From Xenopus tropicalis (lineage: Eukaryota > Chordata > Amphibia > Anura > Pipidae): 64,000 bases of DNA. The notes beneath the pieces are model-generated. The model searched no databases and had not been told where the DNA came from. It was given only the letters and a program-made list of their open reading frames with translations. Every line of letters starts with the position of its first letter. Position 1 is the first letter of the stretch. The stretch lies in contig NC_030684.2 in NCBI RefSeq assembly GCF_000004195.4, positions 72,523,392-72,587,391 of the forward strand, in the 5' to 3' direction. This document shows, in pieces, positions 1 to 9,200 of the stretch. Position numbers and translations under genes: made by a program.

Positions 1-108
1 TGGTCAGACACATTCACCAAGGGCCACATAAAACAGCCAGGTGTGCCAGTTTTGGCCCCCGGGCCTTGTGTTTGACATATATGACCTAAGATGATCAGAA
101 AACCCTGC

Positions 109-151
109 ACTACACTGATGAGCCCCAAAAAGGGCGAAACTGGTCTGTAGT
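109..151 (+). ncRNA. Type I hammerhead ribozyme, canonical core
   Basis: All conserved core elements are present in order. Stem I 5' strand ACUACA is at 109-114 and pairs perfectly with UGUAGU at 146-151. CUGAUGA is at 115-121. Stem II is GCCC (122-125) with GGGC (132-135) around a six-base loop. GAAA is at 136-139. A minimal stem III (AC with GU around two bases) leads to the cleavage triplet GUC at 143-145. Hammerheads of this kind are known in Penelope-like elements, but I see no Penelope coding sequence beside this one. Activity is inferred from the fold only. Confidence 0.8.
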
Positions 152-559
152 TGGGAATCTGATCAGCTGTCATCCTGGCTTCTGCTTTAAACCCAGTGGG
201 TGAGCTTTAGCCTATAGGATAAACCCATGTAAATGGGACAAGCCCATGTAAATGGGACTTTTCTAGGAGCCTTAATGAATTTCTTCCCAGAATCCTGTTA
301 TGACTTATTTGCATATGTATGAGGCGGTCTCCTCAATCCTTTTAGTTTGTTTGTGAATACACTAGTGAAATCTCTATCATGCCTGCCTGTTAAGCATGGG
401 ATATCATACAAAATCCTTCTCCTAGCTATTAAAATCCTTCACTCCTCTGCTGCTCAATAGATTTCTCACTTGTTTTACACCATCCATACCCACTGCTATC
501 TCTCGTCTAAAGCCTTTCTACCTTGTGGTGCCTTACCTTGCCTGGTCTAGTCCTGGAAC
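152..559. other. No gene; weak L2-like LINE relic
   Basis: No open gene. Around 400-520 on the plus strand the translation (YKILLLAIKILHSSA, with later stops) resembles the C-terminal part of the L2 LINE seen intact at 39.5 kb (KLLFLTFKALHSSA). This suggests an old, heavily decayed fragment. Confidence 0.3.
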
Positions 560-2110
560 TTAAGTGCCAATGCCCAAACCTTCGATTTCTCTAAATGCTA
601 CTCCTCCTACAGTTTTAGGGGTACAACGCCCAAACTTGCCACACTTCTTCGCCCTATAGTGGAGCAGGTTGCTTGTGCTTTTCTTAGGGATCCCGCCCCC
701 CGTCTTTTTGTGGCGCTGCTCCGAACACCCCAATTTTCCCATTGACTTTGACAGGGAAGATTTTCAAACTGCTGCCACTCTTACAGCTCTGAAGCTACAT
801 CCCCCAAACTTGAATAACATAATCATGGGGTCACCCTGAATGAAATAGCGACATTTGTTGGATGACCCAAAGTGGGAGGGGCCAACAACAGCCAATCAAA
901 TTTCAGCCATTAACTTTTATGGGGAAATTGAAACTGCTGCCAATCTTACAGCTTTGAGGCTACACTCCCCAAACTTGAATCACATAGTCATGGGGTCAGC
1001 CTGAATGAAAATATGATGATCGTTGGATGCCCAAAAGTGGGCGGAGCTGTGAACAACCAATCAGATTTTACCTATTGGCTTGGCGGAAATTTAACCTGCT
1101 GCCAGTCTCACAGTAATAACACCAGGGTCCCCAAACTGGAGTTAGGCACCAGGTAACTGTGGTTCAAGGTTAGAAAAAGTGGGTGGAGCCACCAACAGCC
1201 AATCAGAGTTTACCTACTGACTTTCAATTTGGAAATTCAACCTGCTGCCATTCTCACAGTATTAACACCATGGTCACTAGGGGACTGCATTTTAAGGTTT
1301 TAAAAAGTGGGTGGAGCCACCAACAGCCAATCAGACTTCACCTATTGAATTTTTTTGGTTTAAATTTAAAATGCTGCCTTTCTCACACTATTTATGTCAG
1401 GGTTCCCAAACTTTGCACAGTGAGTCACTGACTGACTAGGTATTCAGGGTTAGAAAAAGTGAATGGAGCCACCAACAGTCATGCCATTTCTTGCCATTAA
1501 ATTTCATTTGTTTATATTTAAACTGATGCTTTTATTTAAGTATTAATTCCAGGGTTGTTAAACTTTCCAAAGTTAATCACTGTGTATTTGTGGTTCAAAG
1601 TCAGAAAAAGTGGGCGGAGCCACCAACAGCCAATCACATTTCCCTCATTTACTTTCAATGGTGAAGTGTAAAATTCTGCCAGTCCCACAATTTTTATGCC
1701 AGAGTCCCCAAACTTTGCAAATTTGGTCACTGGGGGACTGCAGTTCAAAAATAGGAAAAGTGGGTTGGGCCACTAACAACCAATCAGATTTCATCCATTG
1801 AATTTCATTGGTTTAAATTTAAAATGCAGTCATTCTCACACTATTTATGCCAGGGTGCCCACTGTTTGTCACTGGGTGACTTTGCTCCTAAATTTTGCAG
1901 AGTTAATCACTGGGTAACTGCAGTTCCAGGTTAGAAAAAGTGGGTGGAGCCACCTACCGCTAATCAGATGTCACTCGTTGACTTTCAGTGGGGAAATTTA
2001 AATTGCTGCCATTCAGTCACTATTAAAACCAGGGTCCCCAAACTTTGCACAACGGTTTTTAACAATATAACTGTGGTCCAAGGTTAGAAAAAGTGGGCGA
2101 GACAGATCAG
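560..2110 (+). repeat. Minisatellite array, ~125-180 bp units, each with a CCAAT box
   Basis: About ten diverged head-to-tail units. Each carries a core like gtgggcggagccaccaacag followed by ccaatcag, then a Ctattgactttcaatgg-type block, then a ccaaactttgcac block. The gccaatca cores fall near 880, 1052, 1190, 1315, 1480, 1625, 1775 and 1955, so spacing is irregular. Unit order is conserved while indels are frequent. No plausible protein is encoded. Confidence 0.75.
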
Positions 2111-3526
2111 ATTTCATTCAGTGACTTCACGTTTTTCACACCAACATGAAGTTTGTTTTCAAACTTCCCTTTCTAGTTATGTTTGCCTTTCAAGTACGTA
2201 CTTTTCTACTTTGTAAAACAGTATAGACTGCATATTCATGTATCGCTTTATAAACAATATATACATACATAAAGGAGCATGCATAGTTGCATATATCTTT
2301 CTGTAAAGAGTCAATTTGCACTCAGTACCCTAAACTGCAGCACTGAAAAGATTTCACTTTTTTTTATTTTTTGACTTTATTCACTGGGATAGATAGAAAG
2401 TCAGCGCTGGTCTACAGGATGCATTTGCATCAAATTATGGAAATATGTCGGTTATTTGGATAAGTGAAAGCTTACTGATACTGACAGTGGGTCCAGGTAC
2501 ACATACCTCTGACCATTAGCGTAGGGAGTCAAGAAACAAACAAAAGAGGCCGGCACTATTCCCGACCAAAAGTTGAAACTGGAAGCAATTGGTTATGTTT
2601 ACAATCATTCGAGTTTATTTTTCATCTTTATACGATCGTAAATACCAATTACACAACCAGCAGCTTCCAGTTTCAATTCTTGGTCTAGAATAGTGCTAGT
2701 CTGTCTTTTGTTTATTTCTAGGATGCATCTGCACCCTCACTTAAATCAGACTTGTACTTTACTGAAACAGACAAACAATAATTTTGTTTTCTTTAACAAA
2801 AGCCACAAGGTTTACTGTTACAGTAAATACCATTCCCACAGACATTTAGTAAAGTGCTCTGAATAATAAGCTACAAGTGACTGTGCATAAAAAGGTGATC
2901 TGTTAAACATGTGTGACAACTTGGGATGCACCAAATCTAGCATTATTTTTTTTTTATAAATGTAAATATGCAAATTATAGAGTGAATTTGGTTCTGAATT
3001 TGGCTGTATCTTTGGGCGAGAATTTTAAAGATTTAACACTTACCTACAAAAGAACACTTCACTTTTATGGAACTTAATTAAACAAACCGGCTCATAGACT
3101 AAAATAGACAGACTTCAGTTAAAAAAAGACAACCATAATTAATTTCTGGCTGGGAAAGTTACTTGCAGGTGGTTTAACAAGTGTCTGCCATTCCTGGCTA
3201 GATGCTACAGAGATTGTGGTTCCAAATCACAGAGTGACGCTGGAATTAGTTTGTTAGACCAGAAAATCCAGTGAAATATGTCCTCCAACAATATTATCCT
3301 GGTAAAAAGCTGTTTCTCCTAGGGTTGCCACCTGTCTGGATTTGACCCAAAGAGCCCGGTTTTCAGGTCAAAACTGCCTGCCTTGTTTTTTTACAATTTG
3401 GAAAACTGAGCAGGACAGGAAGCACTTATGTCTGTGGGATGTTTTAAATCCAAACACACTTTTCTTTTCATTTTTTTCCAGATAGTACACTAGCATAACT
3501 AGCATAATAGCATAACTTCAGTTGCT
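2111..3526. other. No gene recognised; AT-rich intergenic DNA
   Basis: No coding region or MHC transmembrane exon found on either strand. It holds the foldback listed separately and, near 3317-3440, part of a dispersed frog repeat starting ctagggttgccacctg. Confidence 0.4.
2530..2722. repeat. Imperfect foldback repeat
   Basis: The left arm (aacaaacaaaagaggccggcac then aaactggaag) is mirrored by the right arm (cttccagtttcaa then agtgctagtctgtcttttgttt). The loop is about 60 bp. This looks like a small palindromic MITE, family unknown. Confidence 0.55.
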
Positions 3527-4511
3527 TTAAAGGAGAAAGAAAGGTAAAAACTATGTAAACTTTATCAGAAAGGTCTATGTAAATACAGCCATAAGCACTC
3601 ACAGAAATGCTGACCTGACTTCTCTGTCAAAATATTTCTTCTGTCTGTAATTCATGTGCCAGAGACACGCAGCTTTCTGCTTTCTCCTCTCTCCTGCTCC
3701 CCCCTCCCTCAAGAATGCCAAGAACCCACTCCCCCCCTTAGGAATGTGGATCTGATCCAATCAGCAGGAAGCTGACTCATAGGGGCTGATTTACTAACCC
3801 ACGAATCCGACCCGAATTGGAAAAGTTCCGACTTGAAAACGAACATTTTGCGACTTTTTCGTATGTTTTGCGATTTTTTCGGATTCTTTACGAATTTTTC
3901 GTTACCAATACGATTTTTGCGTAAAAACGCGCGTTTTTCGTATCCATTACGAAAGTTGCGTAAAAAGTTGCGCATTTTTCGTAGCGTTAAAACTTACGCG
4001 AAAAGTTGCGCATTTTTCGTAGCGTTAAAACTTAAAAGGTGCAAAGTTTCGCGTAAGTTTTAACACTACGAAAAAAGCGCAACTTTTTGCGCAAGTTTTA
4101 ACGCTACGAAAAATCGCCAGATTTTACGCAACTTTCGTAATGGATACGAAAAACTCGCGTTTTTACGCAAAAATCGTATTGGTAACGAAAAATTCGAAAA
4201 GAATCCGAAAAAATCGCAAAATACCGATCATTACGAAAAAAACGCAATCGGACTCATTTCGACCCGTTCGTGGGTAAGTAAATCAGCCTCATAGTCTAAC
4301 TAACTGAGCATGTTCACTTGGTCTGGGTCTTGGTGCAGGAGAGAGGCATTATGGGAATTTTCTTTACACAGCTCAGCATTTTTTCTTCCTGTTTGGCTTC
4401 TGATCATCTGAACAGGTGAAATATGGGGAGACTTAAGGGCACTATTGAGACAAATGAAGGTATGCCTGCAGCTTGAGATTAACTCTTTACTAGCCTTTCC
4501 TTCTCCTTTAA
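3527..4511. mobile_element. T2/Kolobok-like MITE (TTAA target site), with nested insertion
   Basis: Bounded by TTAA at 3527-3530 and 4508-4511, with inverted ends AAGGAGAAAGAAAGG and CCTTTCCTTCTCCTT. It is closely similar to the element at 8591-11514, whose ends are almost the same. It is split by the palindromic MITE at 3783-4288. TTAA duplication with AAAGG ends is the known signature of the Xenopus T2 family (Kolobok superfamily). No ORF. Confidence 0.75.
3783..4288. mobile_element. Palindromic MITE, near-perfect foldback
   Basis: Ends are gggctgatttactaaccca and its inverse; nearly the whole 506 bp is a palindrome centred near 4035, rich in tacgaaaaa/tttttcgta words. TCATAG is duplicated at 3777-3782 and 4289-4294. 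The apparent ORFs here are palindrome artefacts. Close relatives lie at 36.06-37.14 kb, where the flanking duplication is 3 bp, as in Harbinger MITEs. Confidence 0.8.
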
Positions 4512-4651
4512 GTTTCTACGAATATCAAAACAAAACAATATAAATCATAGCAGTATAACAGTTTAACAAAATTAGGAAATTCATTTTCCTTTTTATATTG
4601 TGTAGCTACCATTTCCAGTTTGTTATGTGGTGTTTATATATACACTGATGG

Positions 4652-5197
4652 CATACGTCCCAACTGTCCCGATTTTAGCGGGACAGTCCCTCTTTTGACA
4701 GCTCAACCCCCAGTCCCAGATTCTTACTGAAAAGTCCCTCATTTCCCTTTGATCTCCTGCACTGAAGCTAAAAAAGATACAAATTTAGTTAAAAGTAGCT
4801 TTTGGCAGAGAGCCCAGAAATCTAAACTAGCGTCACCTGCACTTAGATACATTGTTTCTCACTTTTAATTAAATAAGTGGGCTTTTGGCAGAGAACCCAG
4901 AAAGGTAAACGGCCAGACCTGCACTGAGATACAATTGTAACTAATAAGCTAAACAGGTCTCTTGGTTGAACTGAGACTTGCAGCTTAAAGGGCAATTTCA
5001 CCTTTTTCAGCAAAACTGTAATAACACATAAGACAGGCCCCAAAACCCCCATAAATGTGTTCAAACTTTAAATAACCTGACAAATTTAGTCAAATGGAAG
5101 TGGCATTTAGGGGGAGTGGTCACAAAAACAATTCACCGCACTGTGTGCAGCAATTATTTTTGTTTCTCTTTCTGTTTTCAAAATGTTGGGAGGTATG
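4652..5197. mobile_element. hAT-like MITE
   Basis: Terminal inverted repeats CATACGTCCCAAC and GTTGGGAGGTATG, flanked by CTGATGG at 4645-4651 and 5198-5204 (7 of 8 bases match, as for a hAT 8-bp duplication). A second, eroded copy in reverse lies at 21970-22787. No transposase. Confidence 0.7.
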
Positions 5198-5384
5198 CTG
5201 ATGGTACCATTTTAATGGTTTAGAAAAAGTGCAACTTATCATAATGAAACACAGAATTCACACTATGATAAATATGGTCAAAGCACATTAAATATTTACA
5301 GTTATAGATCTATTATTATCTGAAATGCTTGGGACCTGGGGTTTTCCAAATAAGGGATCTTTCTGTAATTTGGATTTCCATACC

Positions 5385-5763
5385 CTAAAGGGGACCTGTC
5401 ACTGTAAGAAATAATTGCAAATCCCACGTCATCATGTTACACTGCATACATTTTTAAAATATTGTTTCCTTTATACTTTTAGACTCCACAATTAGAGCAC
5501 ATAGGCAGGCGCCATTTTGTGCAAACTGGTATCAACTGTGCATTATCCCAAAAACAGCTGTACAAGGGACCTGATGCCCATGCTACACAGTTGAAATAGT
5601 GAGTAGAGAGTGGAAAGTGCAGAAATGAAAGTGAAATGATTTTTGCTGAGATTTTTAAATGTTTACTGTATTGTACTAAAAAAAAGATTTTGGGATACAT
5701 GTATATTTTAAAAAATACTTTTATTAAACAGCTTTTTATGTCTAGGTGACAGGTCCCCTTTAA
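5385..5763. mobile_element. Kolobok-like MITE inserted in a dispersed repeat
   Basis: Ends AAGGGGACCTGTCAC and GTGACAGGTCCCCTT, flanked by CTAA (5385-5388, a changed TTAA) and TTAA (5760-5763). The sequence on both sides (about 5290-5384 and 5764-5835) reads as one dispersed repeat once the insert is removed, so this is a nested insertion. Confidence 0.7.
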
Positions 5764-5925
5764 GTTTGCTAAAAATCATTTAAACATTAAATAAACCTAA
5801 TAGGGTTGTTTTGCCACCAGTATAGATCCATGCTGCTTAGTTAACATCAAGTACAAAGTACAGTTATATTATTACTGAGAAAAAGGAAATCATTTTTACA
5901 ATTTTTAATCTATTATATAACATAC

Positions 5926-6207
5926 CCCAGTTCACAGATATAGGCTGTTGCAGGCTGCTGTGCTCTACCCGGCAGGTGAAAGTGTCCCCATGTTTAATGG
6001 TTGTCTCCAGCATCACATGGATTTCAAATGCCCAGTCTCCATCCGGTAGTAGCTCTGAGGATGTGACCTGCTCTCCCTCTTCAATCCCATTCTTCAGCCA
6101 AGTTACCTTTATCATCGGAGGAAAGAACCCATCTACAAAGCAGGTTATCAGGTTTTCATGTTCCAAATCCAATGTTTTTGTGTTTACAATCTTCACATTG
6201 GGTAGAG
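5926..6207 (-). CDS. MHC class II beta exon 3 (beta-2, Ig C1 domain)
   Basis: Acceptor TTTCCCAG before 6207, donor TGGG|GTATGT after 5926; 282 nt. Landmarks are [12 protein letters not shown] (first Ig cysteine), VTWLKNG (Ig tryptophan), [16 protein letters not shown], and [12 protein letters not shown] (second cysteine, VEH motif), ending ISVNW. The domain is intact and of normal length. Confidence 0.94.
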
Positions 6208-9200
6208 CTGGGAAAGACGGTTAAAATGCATTTAAATATGTATATATTTAATTAAAAACATTTATTATTTACATCTATGAAGATTCTCATTCATCCAGGT
6301 CATGATATACATTATCTAGTAGAATTAAGTCTAAAACAACTGGACTTTTCTGGGTTTTTCTTGAAAATGTTTCACCACTCATCTGAGTGGCTTCTTCAGT
6401 TCAAATGACTGGTAGGGAATTCCCCAGCCAATTGTCAGCAGCAATAACTCTGTGACTTATAACATCGCTAAATACGTGGCCAACGTCTTAGCTCCCTTAG
6501 TTGGAAACACAGTACACCACATTCAGAACTCCATGGACTTTGTAAAAAAAGCACAGGAGTTAAAGCTGGAGATCGATGATACAATGGTGTCCTATGACGT
6601 AACATCTCTTTTTACATGCATACCCACTACCGAGGCAATTGAAACAGTGAGGAAATGACTGAAAAAAGACAACACGCTCAGCAGCAGAACAAAGCTGACA
6701 CCAGAACAAGTTTGTTCTTTACTGGACCTCTGTCTCAATACCACTTATTTCAAGCACAAGGAAGTTTTCTATAGACAAAAACATGGCTGTGCCATGGGTT
6801 CGCCTGTGTCTCCAATTGTAGCAAACCTTTACATAGAAGAAGTGGAAAAGAAAGCCCTGGACATATTCAAGGCAACAACACCAAGTCATTGGTTCAGATA
6901 TGTGGATGACACCTGGGTCAAAATTAAAGCATGTGAGGTTCCAGCCTTCACCCAACACATAAACTCGGTGGATAAAAACATCATGTTCACAAGGGAAGAT
7001 TTGAAAGACGGCAAACTGGCTTTTTTGGGCTGTGCAATAGTTATCAAAGAGGGGGGACCTGGATATTGAAGTATACAGGAAACCCACCCACACAGGTCAG
7101 TACTTGCTGTTTGATTCCCACCACCCTTTGGAATATAAACTGGGTGTCATTAGGACTCTACATCATCGGTCTGAAACTGTGGCAACCAATGCAGAGATTA
7201 AAGAGAAGAAATATAAACATCTAAAAGGAGCTCTGAAAACTTGTGGGTACCCAGACTGGGCCATTATCAAACCTAAATTAAAGACAAGCAAAAAGACCAG
7301 ACCAACAAACAGAAGGGAAGAACACAGCAGGCAAAGCAACATAGTCATCCAATATGTTGCTGGAACATCAGAAAAACTTAGGAGAATTTTCAACAACAAA
7401 CATCACATTCCTGTGTTTTTCGAACCCAGCAACACTCTAGACAAAAGCTGGTGCACTCTAAAGATCCTACACCAAAGCACATGAAAAGTAATGTGGTCTA
7501 TGCTGCCCAGTGTAGCGAAGAGTGCTCTGACTTATACATCAGGGAGACAAAACAACCTCTGTAAGAGAATGGCCCAACATAGGCGGGCGAACACCTCAGG
7601 ACAAAACACAAGAGGTGTGAAAGAGGCCATTTATGCCAGCCTGGAAAAACCATCCTTGAACAGAGGAGGGGGCCTGAGACACCACTTGTCACCAACATAC
7701 AATGTCACTTTGACATCCTTACCCCGGTGGTTTCACAACAGTTCACACTTCCAGTCATGTACTTTGAAGGATTAACACCTTCATCAATGAGAATCATGGT
7801 ACCATTGTGACTGGTCCTTGTTACACCTGTCAGTTTCAGCCAACACCTAACTGAATAAGTTCAATGGAACCATTGTGATTGGATGTCTGTGACTGTACTA
7901 CCATCAAGGGTTTAAATGCCGGGGAATTCCCTACCAGTCATTCTAACTGAAGAAGCCACTTGGATGAGTGTTGAAACGTTTTCAAGAAAACTAATTTACG
8001 GTCAGATCTGATTTTAAGTATAGGTAACATAAGGTATAATATTAAATCACTGCAGAAGCAGTTGTTACATGAGTGTCATAACAAGTGACCTTGGATGAGA
8101 GATCAAGCTTGTGAGCCAGCAGTCATGTTTTTTTGGTTGATAAAGATTCTATCATAATTTTATGGCAGGTCTGAAAGGGTTAACATTACAGACAGTAAAG
8201 CTCCCATTTTACATTTTTCAGAGAACCAGAAAAAAATAGTATAAAATGCAGGAAAATGTAAAATCAGGAAATGAGTTAAAGCAACTTACAAATGCCAATT
8301 TTTGGACATCAGGACAAAATTTTGATGTAAAATCAAGGAAAATTACCCACTGAAATTCATTATAAACTGGTGGGACCACAAAATCAGGATACTTAAAACT
8401 GAGGTTTCACTCTATTTTATATTTGTAAAAATACATTTGTCTTGACCATGTACAGTATATGTTAATAGTCAGTAGTTCTGGAAGTTCTGTAGAATTCCCT
8501 ATAGAAAGAGTAACACCAAAAGATGAAAGTGCTATATATGTATTTAGATATCATGTCCTGTTTTCTTACAATAATAGAAAATGTGTTTGCTTAAAGGAGA
8601 AGGAAAGGTAAAAACTAAATAAGCTTTATCAGAAAGGTCTATATAAATACAGCCATAAGCACTTACAGTAATGCTGCACTGAGTCATCTATCAAAAGAAA
8701 CACAGTATTTCTTGTCTCTTTTTTTGTAAACATGATGTTCCAATGTCTGACTTCCTCTCTCAGAAACATCCTTAATTCCCATGTGTCATGAAAATGACCT
8801 AACAAGCGTATGCTCAAACACTGGAGAGAAACCGTGTAGCATTCCAGGACTTTATTTTTGTAAAGTCCAATGACATCACACAGCGACAAATCGTAAAATA
8901 GCAAAGAGGCAGTTCCAAAGTCCCACAGAAGTATATCCACAGTCTGAAGAAAATAATGGCCGAAGAATCACTGAAGCAGTTGATCCGAAGTGCAGGAATC
9001 GTTTCCTCTCTCTCTCTCTCTGAAGACTTTCCCAAGCTCTCTTTGGGCCTCTTTTTATGTCCCTGGGGGCCCATCCTCCCAGCAAGCCCCTATTGTTTTT
9101 TATGCAGGGGTGGGGAGATGTATAGGTGCCAGGGTAACTGGATTATCTACCTATTGTTTCCAATCAGGCCAGGGCAGACGTGTTGGAGCCTTTGGGTATC

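Larger units (their letters stand above)
6361..7985 (+). mobile_element. Penelope-like element 1 (decayed, inverted terminal repeats)
   Basis: A Penelope-type reverse transcriptase followed by a GIY-YIG endonuclease, broken by stops and frameshifts. RT blocks: 6452-6658 ([20 protein letters not shown]), 6794-7069 ([16 protein letters not shown], then WFRYVDDTW with the YVDD active site), and 7104-7480 in another frame. The endonuclease lies near 7482-7620 ([12 protein letters not shown] then [11 protein letters not shown]), with the GIY core degraded. The ends are inverted copies of one sequence (6378-6425 against 7921-7970), which fits the variable terminal repeats of Penelope elements. It lies in MHC intron 2. 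It is not functional. Confidence 0.85.

Noticed and set aside
560..2110. CCAAT repeats as a class II enhancer
   Set aside because: There is no X box partner and the array is a minisatellite. I list it only as something to test.
3709..4063. ORFs with NFLRNFRNGYEK-like repeats here and again at 36-37 kb
   Set aside because: They arise from self-complementary tacgaaaaa/tttttcgta words in palindromic MITEs and appear on both strands.
1..5925. MHC class II beta exon 4 (connecting peptide and membrane span)
   Set aside because: I looked on the minus strand for a ~110-bp exon with a hydrophobic Gly-rich span and found none. It probably lies outside the window.
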